A DNA stretch of 64,000 nucleotides, from the NCBI GenBank assembly GCA_963794415.1, contig CAWCDI010000001.1:62001-126000 (forward strand), written 5' to 3'. Origin of the DNA: CAVPTL01 sp963794415 (GTDB lineage: Bacteria; Actinomycetota; Thermoleophilia; Gaiellales; JAICJC01). Below the pieces are notes generated by a model, which saw only the letters and a program-made list of their open reading frames with translations, did not search any database and had not been told where the DNA came from. The translations under genes were made by a program, and so were the position numbers. Positions within the stretch are counted from its first letter, which is position 1. Every line of letters starts with the position of its first letter. Shown here in pieces: positions 17,901 through 26,863 of this stretch.

Positions 17901-19235
17901 GTGCCAAAGACCCTCACAACCTTCACCTGCACCCAGTGCGGCAGCGAGTCGCCCAAGTGGCTCGGCCGCTGCGCCGGCTGCGGTGAGTGGAACACGCTGG
18001 TCGAGGAGGTGCGCGAGCGCGCGCCCGCTCGCCGCGCCCGCGTGGGCCGGCCGGTGCGGGCACTCTCCGACGTCGCGCTCACCGAGTCCGACCGCATCCC
18101 GACCGGCCTCGACGAGTTCGACCGCGTCCTTGGCGGCGGCCTGGTGCCCGGATCGCTCGTCCTGATCGGCGGCGAGCCCGGGGTGGGCAAGAGCTCCCTG
18201 CTCCTGCAGTCGCTCGGCAAGATGGCGGCCGGCGGCCGGCCGGTGCTCCTGGTGGCGGGCGAGGAGTCGCCGGCCCAGGTGCGGCTGCGCGCCGAGCGGC
18301 TGGGCTCGATCGAGGGCATCTCGATCCTGGCCGAGACCGAGCTCGAGGCGGTGTGCGAGGCCATCATCACCACGGCGCCCGAGGTGTGCGTGATCGACTC
18401 GATCCAGACGATGCACTCGGCCGACCTCACGTCGTCGCCGGGCAGCGTCGGGCAGGTGCGGGAGGCCGCCGACCGGCTCGCGCGCGTCGCCAAGAGCCAC
18501 GGCGTCACCATCATCCTGGTCGGCCACGTGACCAAGGAGGGCAGCGTGGCGGGGCCGCGGGTGCTCGAGCACCTGGTGGATGCCGTGCTCCAGTTCGAGG
18601 GTGATCGCTACCGGTTCCTGCGCGTGCTCCGCGCGGTGAAGAACCGCTTCGGCTCGACCAACGAGATCGGCATCTTCGAGATGACGGGCAAGGGCCTCGA
18701 GCCGGTCGCCGACCCGTCCTCGGCGTTCGCGGGCGATGGTGAGCCGGCCGCGGGCTCGGTGCTGCTTCCCGCGATCGAGGGCACCCGGCCGATCCTGCTC
18801 GAGGTGCAGGCGCTGGTGGCCGACTCCGACCTCGCGATGCCGCGCCGGGCTGCGACCGGGTTCGATCGCAACCGCCTCTCGATGATCGTCGCGGTGCTTG
18901 GCCGGCATGCCGGCGTCTCGCTCGGCGGCAGCGACATCTTCGTGAACGTGGCCGGCGGCGTGCGGGTGGACGAGCCCGCTGCCGACCTTGCGGTGGCCCT
19001 CGCGATCGTCTCGGCGCACCGCGGCCGGCCGGCCCGCGACCGGGTGGCGGCCTTCGGCGAGCTCGGGCTGACCGGGCGGGTGCGCGCCGTGGCCCACTGC
19101 GGCCCGCGGCTGGAGGAGGCCCGCAAGCTGGGCGTCACCGACCTGGTGGTGCCGGTGGGCACCTCGCACGCGCGCGGCGTCAAGCTGCGCACCTGCGACA
19201 CGGTCACCTCGGCGCTCGACGCCGCCTTCGAATAG
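17901..19235 (+). CDS. radA: DNA repair protein RadA
   Basis: RecA-like, Lon-like motor that extends strand exchange and branch migration in recombination. 444 residues: a C4 zinc finger near the start (CTQCGSESPKWLGRCAGC), Walker A GEPGVGKSS, the RadA-specific VKNRFGS motif, and a C-terminal Lon-type domain (LGGSDIFVNVAGGVRVDEPA). The start codon is GTG. The radA-disA order is conserved widely. Confidence 0.96.
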   Translation: MPKTLTTFTCTQCGSESPKWLGRCAGCGEWNTLVEEVRERAPARRARVGRPVRALSDVALTESDRIPTGLDEFDRVLGGGLVPGSLVLIGGEPGVGKSSLLLQSLGKMAAGGRPVLLVAGEESPAQVRLRAERLGSIEGISILAETELEAVCEAIITTAPEVCVIDSIQTMHSADLTSSPGSVGQVREAADRLARVAKSHGVTIILVGHVTKEGSVAGPRVLEHLVDAVLQFEGDRYRFLRVLRAVKNRFGSTNEIGIFEMTGKGLEPVADPSSAFAGDGEPAAGSVLLPAIEGTRPILLEVQALVADSDLAMPRRAATGFDRNRLSMIVAVLGRHAGVSLGGSDIFVNVAGGVRVDEPAADLAVALAIVSAHRGRPARDRVAAFGELGLTGRVRAVAHCGPRLEEARKLGVTDLVVPVGTSHARGVKLRTCDTVTSALDAAFE

Positions 19236-19287
19236 GCGCGGGGGCGCGGCCCGCACCCCGCAGTTGACGAGCCGGTAAACTTTCGTA

Positions 19288-20382
19288 ATGGAAGACCTCG
19301 CCCCGGACGTCCGTTCCAACCCCGAGCTGCTGGCCGCCTTGCGCCGCATCGCGCCGGGCACCACCATGCGCCAGGGCCTGAACGACATCCTGCGCGCCGA
19401 TCTGGGCGCGCTGATCGTGATCGGCGAGCCGGCAGAGCTCTCGTTCCTCTTCTCGGGCGGCATCCGCCTGGATCAGGCGTTCTCGCCGTACCTGCTCTAC
19501 GAACTGGCCAAGATGGACGGCGCCATCATCCTGAGCGCGAGCGCCAGCCGCATCGTCTATGCAAACGTCCAGCTGATGCCGGATCCCACCATCCCGTCGT
19601 CGGAGACCGGCACCCGCCACCGCACCGCCGAGCGCGTGGCCAAGCAGACCGGCGCCCTCGTGATCTCGATCTCCCAGCAACGCGACGTGGTCACCACCTA
19701 CGTGGGCGACCTGCGCTACCAGCTCGAGGAGATCTCTGACGTGCTTGCGAAGACCAACCAGGCGGTCACCACGCTCGAGACCTACCGCACCCGCCTGGAG
19801 CAGGTCTCGACCCGGCTGACCGCCCTCGAGTTCCAGGGCGCGGTGATGCTCGACGACGTGCTCGTCGCCCTCCAGCGCGCCGAGATGACCACGCGCATCC
19901 GGCGCGAGATCGAGCGAAACGTGGTGGAGCTGGGAGTGGAGGGGCGGCTCATCAAGCTGCAGCTGGACGAGCTGAGCGAGTGGGTGCCCGGCGATGAGGA
20001 GTCGATGGTGCGCGACTACCACGTGCCCGAGGTGACCGGCGGCCACGAGCAGGCGCTCCATCGCCTCCGCACCCTGCCCGACAGCCGGCTCCTCGAGATC
20101 GAGGACGTTGCCGAGGTGCTCGGCTACCCGCGCACGGTGAACCCGCTCGACCACTCCGTCGCGCCGCGGGGGTACCGCGTGCTCTCCAACATCCCGCGGC
20201 TGACCGACACCGTGATCGAGCACGTGGTGGCGCACTTCGACGGGCTCGAGTCGTTCATGCGCGCCTCCCAGGCCGAGCTCGAGGAGGTCGAGGGCGTGGG
20301 CACCATCCGGGCCCGCGAGATCCGCGAGGGCCTGCGGCGCCTGCAGGAACAGAACCTGGTTGACCGGTATCTGAACCTGTAA
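19288..20382 (+). CDS. disA: DNA integrity scanning diadenylate cyclase DisA
   Basis: Makes cyclic di-AMP from two ATP and scans DNA for branched structures. 364 residues. The DAC domain carries the paired signatures MDGAIILS and GTRHRTAER; a linker coiled region follows, and the C-terminus has helix-hairpin-helix DNA-binding motifs (VEGVGTIRAREIREGLRRL). TAAACT six bases before ATG 19288 indicates a leaderless message of its own, besides any read-through from radA. Confidence 0.96.
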   Translation: MEDLAPDVRSNPELLAALRRIAPGTTMRQGLNDILRADLGALIVIGEPAELSFLFSGGIRLDQAFSPYLLYELAKMDGAIILSASASRIVYANVQLMPDPTIPSSETGTRHRTAERVAKQTGALVISISQQRDVVTTYVGDLRYQLEEISDVLAKTNQAVTTLETYRTRLEQVSTRLTALEFQGAVMLDDVLVALQRAEMTTRIRREIERNVVELGVEGRLIKLQLDELSEWVPGDEESMVRDYHVPEVTGGHEQALHRLRTLPDSRLLEIEDVAEVLGYPRTVNPLDHSVAPRGYRVLSNIPRLTDTVIEHVVAHFDGLESFMRASQAELEEVEGVGTIRAREIREGLRRLQEQNLVDRYLNL

Positions 20383-20460
20383 ATCTCTTCCAGATCTCCG
20401 CATATCGTCTTGCAATCCCTGCAATAGTGAACGATTCTTTCGCCTGCCTGACCCGCTTTC

Positions 20461-20469
20461 TGATAGAAT
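20461..20469 (+). promoter_or_regulatory. Extended -10 promoter upstream of carD
   Basis: TGATAGAAT is an extended -10 (TGN-TAGAAT), with no clear -35 at the usual distance. It lies 80 bases upstream of the carD start in the 166-base gap after disA. Confidence 0.5.
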
Positions 20470-20548
20470 GTTCACTCTGGGTGCGGCACGGGTCTGAGCG
20501 GTGGCCGCGCCTCCAAGGGTCTTCTCACGGCACGAGTGGAAGGGTTAT

Positions 20549-21061
20549 TTGGCCTTGTACGATATCGGCGATAAGGTCGTGTACCCGCATCACGGCGCGG
20601 GCACAGTTGTGACCAAAGAAGTACGGAAAGATGCCGAGTCCGAGCGTGAGTACCTCACGATCAAGATTCTGCACAACGATATGACCGTCATGATCCCGTC
20701 CGACAGCGCCGACCGAGCCGGCCTGCGCAAGGTGATCGGCGAAGAGACGGTCGAAGAGGTGCTCGCAGTGCTTCAGGGCGACGGCACGAAGATGCCGAAG
20801 AACTGGAATCGCCGCTTCAAGCACAATCGCGACAAGATGAAGACCGGCGACGTGTTCGAGCTGGCCGAAGTGGTGCGCAACCTGGCCCAGCGCGATCAGG
20901 AGAAGGGCCTCTCGACCGGCGAGAAGCAGATGTTTTCGAAGGCGAAGCGCATCCTCGCATCCGAGCTCATGTACGCCAAGGGCATGGACGAGGACCAGGC
21001 GCGGGAGTATCTCGAGGAGGTACTGGAAGATCTCGGTACGCCCAGCAAGGCGCGGGCTTAA
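20549..21061 (+). CDS. carD: CarD family transcriptional regulator
   Basis: Binds the RNA polymerase beta subunit and stabilises open promoter complexes. 170 residues. The N-terminal RNAP-interaction domain starts YDIGDKVVYPHHGAGTVV, and the C-terminal helical DNA-binding domain contains KMPKNWNRRFKHNRDKMKTG and LSTGEKQMFSKAKRILASE. TTG 20549 is chosen because it starts the conserved domain and follows AAGG; a GTG at 20501 would add 16 residues not seen in the family. It sits between disA and the PIN/TRAM gene. Confidence 0.93.
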   Translation: MALYDIGDKVVYPHHGAGTVVTKEVRKDAESEREYLTIKILHNDMTVMIPSDSADRAGLRKVIGEETVEEVLAVLQGDGTKMPKNWNRRFKHNRDKMKTGDVFELAEVVRNLAQRDQEKGLSTGEKQMFSKAKRILASELMYAKGMDEDQAREYLEEVLEDLGTPSKARA

Positions 21062-21147
21062 CCCAAAGCTTTTTCAAGGTGTCGCTGCCGGAGGCCGATA
21101 GCCCAACCGACATGTGACAGAGAGATCATCAGAGGAGTGAACGAACG

Positions 21148-22200
21148 ATGGTGGTTGTATCCCGAGTCGTTCTGTCGCTCTTGGCGGTGCTGGGTGCCAT
21201 CCAGGCGGGCCTGTATTCCAGGCTAAAGGATCATTTTTCGGCTTCTTATTCGTACGTCGCCGCTGGCATCATCATCCTCCTCATTTTTGCCGTCGGCTGG
21301 GGTGTCGGCGGATTAATCGGGAAGCTGCTCCAGCGCTCCTTCAAGCGACTCGAACGAGCGATCCAGAACCGCAGTGCGGGTGAGCTCACGGTGGCCGCAG
21401 TCGGCCTGCTCGTGGGCCTCCTCGTCGCTGTGCTGCTCTATTTCCCGGTGCACTCACTGCCGTACATCGGCGAGTGGGTGCTGCTGCCGCTCTTCCTGAT
21501 CCTGGGCTACGCCTTCGCCGCGATCGGCGCGAAGAAGCACCGCGGGATCCTGCGCCTGGTGGGCGTGCACACGGTGGGCGACGCCGAGATCGACAATCCC
21601 ACGGCCGACATGCCGACGCTGGTCGATACCTCGGCCATCATCGACGGGCGCATCGCCGACATCGTGAAGACCGGGTTCCTGTCGGGCGAGCTGGTGGTGC
21701 CGGAGTTCGTGCTGAAGGAGCTGCAGCAGGTGGCCGACTCGGCCGACCCGCTGAAGCGAAACCGCGGCCGGCGCGGCCTGGAGGTGGTGCAGGGGCTGCG
21801 CGGGGACGTGACCGTGTCGGTGCCCGACGTGGACTTCCCCGACATCCCCGAGGTCGATTCGAAGCTCCTGAAGCTCGCCAAGCAGCGCAGCATGCGCATC
21901 CTCACCACCGACTACAACCTGAACCGCCTGGCCCGCATCCAGGACGTCGAGATCCTGAACGTGAACGACCTCGCCAACGCGCTCAAGCCGGCTGTGCTGC
22001 CCGGAGAGCAGTTCAACGTGCGCGTGATCCGCGAGGGCAAGGAGGTCGATCAGGGCGTCGGCTACCTCGACGACGGCACCATGGTGGTGGTCGAGGGTGG
22101 CCGCGGCCGGGTTGGCAACACCGTCGTCGTGCAGGTCACCTCGGTGCTGCAGTCGCCCTCGGGCAAGATGATCTTCAGCAGGCTGGCGGAGGCCTCGTAG
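21148..22200 (+). CDS. PIN/TRAM domain membrane protein (YacL family)
   Basis: 350 residues: four membrane helices in the first 130 residues, then a PIN nuclease-like domain (LVDTSAIIDGRIADI, VPEFVLKELQQVADS, ILTTDYNLNRLA with its acidic residues in place) and a C-terminal TRAM domain (VGYLDDGTMVVVEGGRGRVG). This is the layout of Bacillus YacL, a conserved putative membrane-bound RNase of unknown target. AGAGGAG precedes ATG 21148. It lies in the conserved disA-yacL-ispD-ispF order. Confidence 0.92.
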   Translation: MVVVSRVVLSLLAVLGAIQAGLYSRLKDHFSASYSYVAAGIIILLIFAVGWGVGGLIGKLLQRSFKRLERAIQNRSAGELTVAAVGLLVGLLVAVLLYFPVHSLPYIGEWVLLPLFLILGYAFAAIGAKKHRGILRLVGVHTVGDAEIDNPTADMPTLVDTSAIIDGRIADIVKTGFLSGELVVPEFVLKELQQVADSADPLKRNRGRRGLEVVQGLRGDVTVSVPDVDFPDIPEVDSKLLKLAKQRSMRILTTDYNLNRLARIQDVEILNVNDLANALKPAVLPGEQFNVRVIREGKEVDQGVGYLDDGTMVVVEGGRGRVGNTVVVQVTSVLQSPSGKMIFSRLAEAS

Positions 22201-22203
22201 GCC

Positions 22204-22878
22204 TTGGCTCGGGTCTGGGCGATCGTTGTCGCAGCAGGTGACGGCACCAGGCTCGGCGCCGACCGCCCGAAGGCGTTCGTGGCGTTCAAGGGCGAGGTGC
22301 TTTTGGCCCACTCCATCGAGCTCTTCGAAAACCACGACGAGGTCGCGCGGATGGTGCTGGTCGTGCCCGGCGAGTGGGACGAGCCCACGCGGATGCTGGT
22401 CGATCAGGTCGCTGCGGGCAAGGTCGCGAGCGTCGTGACTGGCGGTGCCACACGGGCGGAGTCGGTCGCTGCCGGGCTCGCGGAGGTGCCCGACGTGGCA
22501 GACGTCGTGCTGGTGCACGATGCCGCCAGGCCGCTGGCCTCGCCCGAGCTGATCTCGCGCGTGCTCGCCGGCCTCTCCGGCGACGCCGACGGCGTGGTGC
22601 CCGCCATTCCGGTGCCCGACACCATCAAGCGGACGGAAGGAAGCTCCGTGCAGGAGACGCTCGATCGCCGGGTGCTGGTGGCGGTGCAGACGCCGCAGGC
22701 GTTCACGGCCGCGAGCCTGCGGGCCGCCTATGACCGGCCCGCGGCCGAGCTCCAGGCCGCGACCGACTGCGCGTCGCTGGTCGAGCTCGCCGGCACCGTG
22801 GTGTGGGTCGAGGGCGAGCGCAGCAACATCAAGATCACCACGCCCGAGGATCTGCGCCTGGCCGAGGCGATGGCGTGA
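22204..22878 (+). CDS. ispD: 2-C-methyl-D-erythritol 4-phosphate cytidylyltransferase IspD
   Basis: Third step of the MEP isoprenoid pathway: MEP + CTP to CDP-ME. 224 residues. AAGDGTRLGADRPKAF is the CTP-binding loop, LVHDAARPLASPELI and VPVPDTIKR follow, and the C-terminus has ITTPEDLRLAEAM. The start codon is TTG, three bases after the yacL gene. The stop overlaps the ispF GTG. Confidence 0.95.
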   Translation: MARVWAIVVAAGDGTRLGADRPKAFVAFKGEVLLAHSIELFENHDEVARMVLVVPGEWDEPTRMLVDQVAAGKVASVVTGGATRAESVAAGLAEVPDVADVVLVHDAARPLASPELISRVLAGLSGDADGVVPAIPVPDTIKRTEGSSVQETLDRRVLVAVQTPQAFTAASLRAAYDRPAAELQAATDCASLVELAGTVVWVEGERSNIKITTPEDLRLAEAMA

Positions 22879-23360
22879 GCGCAGACCTGCGGGTAGGTAT
22901 CGGCTACGACGCCCACGCCTTCGCCGACAACCGCAAGCTGGTGCTCGCGGGCGTCACGATCCCGCACGCCCGCGGACTCGAGGGGCACTCGGACGCCGAT
23001 CTGATCTGCCACGCCGTCACCGACGCGCTTCTCGGCGCGACCGGCGGCGAGGACATCGGCGCGCTCTTTCCGTCGGATGACGCGGGCCTCGAGGGTGCGT
23101 CGTCGCTCGAGCTGCTGCGCGTGGTCTGGGCGGGCCTCCTGCACGATGGCTGGGCCATCCAGAACGTCGATGCGATCGTGATCATGCAGGAGCCGCGCCT
23201 CGCGCCCCACCGCGACGCCATGCGCGCGTCGCTCGCCGGAGCGCTTGGTGCCGACGTGGAGCGCGTCACCGTGCGTGCCTCCACCACCGATCACCTGGGA
23301 TTCATCGGCCGGGGCGACGGCGCCGCCTGCCATGCAGTGGCCCTCTTGGGACGATCGTGA
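22875..23360 (+). CDS. ispF: 2-C-methyl-D-erythritol 2,4-cyclodiphosphate synthase IspF
   Basis: Cyclises CDP-ME 2-phosphate to MEcPP, releasing CMP. 161 residues. GIGYDAHAF has the zinc Asp and His, LEGHSDADLICHAVTDALLGA the third ligand, and TTDHLGFIGRGDG the CMP-binding end. The GTG start overlaps the ispD stop (GTGA), and its own stop overlaps the next GTG, so the three genes are coupled. Confidence 0.96.
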   Translation: MSADLRVGIGYDAHAFADNRKLVLAGVTIPHARGLEGHSDADLICHAVTDALLGATGGEDIGALFPSDDAGLEGASSLELLRVVWAGLLHDGWAIQNVDAIVIMQEPRLAPHRDAMRASLAGALGADVERVTVRASTTDHLGFIGRGDGAACHAVALLGRS

Positions 23361-24052
23361 CCGCGCACGGCGTGGTCTCGTTCGACCTCGACGAGACCCT
23401 GTGGGAGTTCCTGCCGATGATGAACGGCGCGCTCGCCGCGACCCTTGCGGCGCTCGAGGAGCGCCACCCCGAGGTGCAGGGCACCATCACCATCGAGGAG
23501 CTCCACAGCGTGCGCGCCCGGGTTGCCGCCGAGCAGACGGGCACCTTCGAGGAGCTCCGCGAGGAGTCGTTCCGCCAGGTGCTGGAGGCACACGGCGTGG
23601 TGGAGGACGGCTTGCCGCGGTGGATGGTCACCACCTGGATGGACTCGCGCCTCTCGAGCGTCGTGCTCCACCCCGACGTCGAGCCGGCGCTGCGCCGCCT
23701 CGCCGCCGACGGCCGGGTGCTGGGCGCCATCACCAACGGCAACTTCCCCGTCGCGCGGCTCCCGCTGGCGGGCTCGTTCGAGTTCATCGTGCACGCCGAG
23801 CACGTCGGCCGGCCGAAGCCCGCGGCCGAGCCGTTCCTGCACGCGGTGAAGCTCACCGCCGGCGATCCGCGCCGCTGGGTGCACGTGGGCGACGACGTCG
23901 AGACCGACATCCAGGGCGCCCAGGCGGTGGGTATGAAGGCGGTCTGGATCAATCGCAACGGAGCCGTGCTGCCGCCGGGGGTCTCGCCCGACGCCGAGCT
24001 CGACTCGCTCGAGCGGCTGCCCGAGGTGGTCGCCCGGCTACTGGCGGGCTGA
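23357..24052 (+). CDS. HAD-family hydrolase
   Basis: 231 residues with all four HAD motifs: FDLDETLW (nucleophile Asp and acid/base Asp), ITNGN (motif II), the Lys in GRPKPAAEPF (motif III) and VGDDVETDIQGA (motif IV). The helical cap follows motif I. The class resembles small-molecule phosphatases; the substrate is unknown. It is coupled to ispF by a GTGA overlap, and its 3' end overlaps the convergent mutY by 15 bases. Confidence 0.88.
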   Translation: MTAHGVVSFDLDETLWEFLPMMNGALAATLAALEERHPEVQGTITIEELHSVRARVAAEQTGTFEELREESFRQVLEAHGVVEDGLPRWMVTTWMDSRLSSVVLHPDVEPALRRLAADGRVLGAITNGNFPVARLPLAGSFEFIVHAEHVGRPKPAAEPFLHAVKLTAGDPRRWVHVGDDVETDIQGAQAVGMKAVWINRNGAVLPPGVSPDAELDSLERLPEVVARLLAG

Positions 24053-24832
24053 CGCGCCCGGCAGGCGGGCGGAGCCGGCGGTGACCTCCACCAGGCCGTC
24101 GGCCTCGAGTGAGATGAGCGCCTCGGCGTCGGCCTCCGACAGCGGCAGCTCTCCCGCCGCAGTGATCGCGCGCAGGAGCACGCTTCGGCGCTGGCGGAAC
24201 GACCCCTCGAAGCGCGACTGCTTGCGGAGCGGCGCGAAGGTCATGCCGCGCGATGGGCAGTCGAAGCGAAGCGGGCAGAGCTCGCAGCGGGGCTTTCGCG
24301 CGATGCAGATCTCGCGGCCCAGGTCGAAGAGCGCCTGGTTCCAGTCGTAGGCGCGGCCCTCGGGCACGGGGACGTCGGCCGTCCCGAAGGCCCGCTCCAG
24401 CACGCGGTTGGCGTTGGTGTCGGGCGCGGCGATCTGCGCGCCGAACGCAAAGCACGCCACCGCGGCGGCGGTGTAGGGCCCGATGCCCGGCAGCTTCTGC
24501 AGCGCGGCCGGCTCGCGCGGGAAGCCGCCGAGCTCCACCACCGCCTGGGCACAGCGGTGTAACGAGATCGCGCGGCGGTTGTAGCCGAGCCCAGCCCACG
24601 CGGTGATGACCTCGGCCGGCGTCGCCGCTGCGAGGGCCTGGGCGGTGGGCCAGCGCTCCATCCACTCGCGCCAGCGCGGCTCGACCCGCGAGACCTGGGT
24701 CTGTTGCAGCATCACCTCCGAGACGAGGATGGCGTAGGGATCGTGCGTCCGTCGCCAGGGCAGGTCGGTGGCGTTGGCGCCGTACCAGGCCAAAACCGCG
24801 CCCTGCATCGCCTCGAGGCTGATCACTGCCAT
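24038..24832 (-). CDS. mutY: A/G-specific adenine glycosylase MutY
   Basis: Removes adenine mispaired with 8-oxoguanine. 264 residues. SEVMLQQTQVSRV holds the catalytic Glu, LPGIGPYTAAAV is the helix-hairpin-helix, APDTNANRVLER has the catalytic Asp, and CIARKPRCELCPLRFDC carries the four Cys of the 4Fe-4S cluster. It lacks the full C-terminal NUDIX-like domain; the short winged tail matches the actinobacterial form. TAGCGT six bases before ATG 24832 suggests a leaderless message. Confidence 0.93.
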   Translation of the reverse strand: MAVISLEAMQGAVLAWYGANATDLPWRRTHDPYAILVSEVMLQQTQVSRVEPRWREWMERWPTAQALAAATPAEVITAWAGLGYNRRAISLHRCAQAVVELGGFPREPAALQKLPGIGPYTAAAVACFAFGAQIAAPDTNANRVLERAFGTADVPVPEGRAYDWNQALFDLGREICIARKPRCELCPLRFDCPSRGMTFAPLRKQSRFEGSFRQRRSVLLRAITAAGELPLSEADAEALISLEADGLVEVTAGSARLPGASARQ

Positions 24833-25031
24833 GGACGCACGCTACCGACCCGATCGGCTCCTGCGACAGAGAACGCCTCGAGAAAGAGATCGCGCGCCTA
24901 CGCACGCTCGTCTCGATCGGGGCCTCCGACCTGTTTGGAGCCGGCCAAGAGCGCAAAGCCACTCGCCTACCCCGGCCCACACTGGTCGCTGCACCCCGGC
25001 GACCAGAATCTGTCGAAATGGTTAATATAAC

Positions 25032-25114
25032 CGGCAAAAATCAGCCGATTATCGCGATAAATCCAGGTATACGGCAGATATTTGCCTGTGATATGTGAAG
25101 AAATGTGATAGAGT
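25032..25114 (+). promoter_or_regulatory. AT-rich promoter/operator region of hipBA
   Basis: This stretch is far richer in A+T than its surroundings and full of dyads: CGGC...GCCG at 25032-25047, the perfect 12-bp palindrome TTATCGCGATAA (25049-25060), GGCAGATATTTGCC (25073-25086), and the direct repeat TGTGATA at 25087 and 25104. TAGAGT (25109-25114) is a -10 box six bases before the hipB ATG. Autoregulation by HipB at these sites is the usual arrangement and is inferred here. Confidence 0.65.
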
Positions 25115-25120
25115 GCGACC

Positions 25121-25477
25121 ATGAAGATCGAGGCCCAGAACACCGACGAGGCTGTGTATCACGAGTTGGGCCGGAGGCTTCGCCGAGCCCGGATCGCGGC
25201 CGGACTCTCGCAGGGCGAGTTGGCGTCGCAGGCTGGAGTGTCCGAGCGTACCGTTCGCGCGCTGGAAGCTGGCGCCGGTGGCCAACTCGGGACATTCGTG
25301 CGTGTCCTTCGCGAACTCGACCTCCTGTCGTCGCTGGATCGGCTCGTGCCGGATGACCGGCCGTCGCCGATCGAACTCGCTGATCTGCGCCGAAGGGAGC
25401 GAAAGCGCGCTCCGCGACGTCGTCCCGCTGATCACGCCGCCCGCGAACCCTGGCGCTGGGCAGACGAGGGCTCATGA
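25121..25477 (+). CDS. hipB: HipB-like antitoxin, XRE family
   Basis: 118 residues with a Cro/C1-type HTH (LGRRLRRARIAAGLSQGELASQAGVSERTVRALE) and a basic C-terminal tail (RRRERKRAPRRRPADHAARE) longer than in E. coli HipB. It binds operators and neutralises the HipA kinase in the known systems. The ATG overlaps no other gene and follows a leaderless-type -10. The stop overlaps the hipA ATG (ATGA), so toxin and antitoxin are translationally coupled. Confidence 0.85.
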   Translation: MKIEAQNTDEAVYHELGRRLRRARIAAGLSQGELASQAGVSERTVRALEAGAGGQLGTFVRVLRELDLLSSLDRLVPDDRPSPIELADLRRRERKRAPRRRPADHAAREPWRWADEGS

Positions 25478-26784
25478 CCGTCGCGAACGTCCAGCTATGG
25501 GGCCGCAGGATTGGCGCAGTGGCGTTGGGCGACGGCGAGCAGGTCGCCGATTTCCAGTACGACCCGGAGTTTGCCGGCCAGGATCGAATCCAGCTCTCGC
25601 CGATCGTCATGCCGACCCGCGCCGCCGCGTATCGGTTCGCGGATCTCTCGTATGCGGCCTTCCGTGGCCTCCCGGGGCTTCTGGCCGACTCGCTCCCTGA
25701 CCGGTTTGGAAACGCACTCATCGACGCGTGGCTCGCGAGGGATGGCCGGTCTCCCAGCTCCTTCGATGCAGTCGAGCGGCTCTGCTATACGGGACAACGG
25801 GGTATGGGCGCCCTCGAGTACCACCCTGCGCTCGGCCCCAGAGTGACGACTGATCATGAGCTGGAAGTCGCAAAGCTCGTCGCGCTGGCGTCTGAAGTTC
25901 TGACGGAACGGGAACAGCTCATCGCCTCGCTGAGAGAGGGGTCGAAGGAGCAGGCAATGCGGGACATTCTCCGGGTCGGTACGTCGGCTGGCGGCGCGCG
26001 TGCGAAGGCAGTCGTCGCCTGGAATCCGGCTACGGGTAACGTGAGATCGGGGCAGGTAACGGCCGGCAGCGGGTACGAGCCGTGGATGATCAAGTTCGAC
26101 GGCGTCGCGTCGAATCGGGACAAGGAGCTCGCAGACCCTCAGGGGTTTGGCTCGATCGAGTACGCCTACTCACTCATGGCCCGTGACGCCGGAATCGACA
26201 TGATGGAGACGCGGATTCTCGAGGAGAACGGGCGCCGTCACTTCATGACCCGGCGGTTCGACCGCCGGCTGGATGGTTCAAAGATGCACATGCTGACGCT
26301 CGGGGGACTCTGCCACTACGACCTCAATCTGGCCGGGGGGTACTCCTACGAGCAGGCCATCCTGACGATGAAACAGCTCGGGCTCGGGCTGGACGTCGTC
26401 GAGCAGCAATACCGCCGGATGGTGTTCAACATCGTCGCGCGCAATCAAGACGATCACGTCAAGAACATCGCCTTCCTCATGGACCGCGATGGAGAGTGGT
26501 CGCTTTCGCCGGCCTACGACGTCGCGTACTCGTACAACCCGTCCGGTGAGTGGACTGCCCGCCATCAGATGACGGTGAATGGCAAACGGGACGGCTTTAC
26601 GTCCGCTGACTTGCACGCAGTTGCCGAGTTCGCGGGAATGAAGCGTGGCCGCGACCGCGTGATTCTGGGCGAGGTCTCCGAGGCAGTATCCAGGTGGAAG
26701 AGCTACGCCCAGGAAGCGATGGTGGACACAGATCGCGCCGAGCAGGTCGGGCGCGCTCACAGGTTGTCGCTGCCGCTCTCCTAG
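25474..26784 (+). CDS. hipA: HipA-like serine/threonine kinase toxin
   Basis: 436 residues. The HipA fold is shown by the N-terminal HipA_N region (LPGLLADSLPDRFGNALIDAWL), the Gly/Ser-rich loop VGTSAGGARAKAVVAW, the catalytic ARNQDDHVKNIAF and the metal-binding SPAYDV. In E. coli HipA phosphorylates glutamyl-tRNA synthetase and induces growth arrest; whether this one does is unknown. Codon use is less GC-biased than in the neighbours, which suggests acquisition by transfer. A hairpin follows. Confidence 0.9.
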   Translation: MTVANVQLWGRRIGAVALGDGEQVADFQYDPEFAGQDRIQLSPIVMPTRAAAYRFADLSYAAFRGLPGLLADSLPDRFGNALIDAWLARDGRSPSSFDAVERLCYTGQRGMGALEYHPALGPRVTTDHELEVAKLVALASEVLTEREQLIASLREGSKEQAMRDILRVGTSAGGARAKAVVAWNPATGNVRSGQVTAGSGYEPWMIKFDGVASNRDKELADPQGFGSIEYAYSLMARDAGIDMMETRILEENGRRHFMTRRFDRRLDGSKMHMLTLGGLCHYDLNLAGGYSYEQAILTMKQLGLGLDVVEQQYRRMVFNIVARNQDDHVKNIAFLMDRDGEWSLSPAYDVAYSYNPSGEWTARHQMTVNGKRDGFTSADLHAVAEFAGMKRGRDRVILGEVSEAVSRWKSYAQEAMVDTDRAEQVGRAHRLSLPLS

Positions 26785-26818
26785 GATCGCGTGGCGGTCC
26801 GAATCCCTCTCCAGCCGA

Positions 26819-26853
26819 GGAGCGTTGCGGCCGCTTCACGACCGCAACGCTCC
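26819..26853 (+). terminator. 12-bp hairpin terminator after hipA
   Basis: GGAGCGTTGCGG pairs perfectly with CCGCAACGCTCC around an 11-base loop, between the convergent hipA and sulfatase genes, so it can serve both strands. Just upstream (about 26791-26817) is a sequence resembling a tRNA T-arm and 3' acceptor strand. Confidence 0.7.
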
Positions 26854-26863
26854 CCTGGTGCGG

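Noticed and set aside
15819..19463. 1214-residue open frame on the minus strand opposite clpC, the RpiR-type gene and radA
   Set aside because: It is His/Arg/Ala-rich with no family motifs and lies fully antisense to well-supported genes; GC-rich DNA keeps such shadow frames open.
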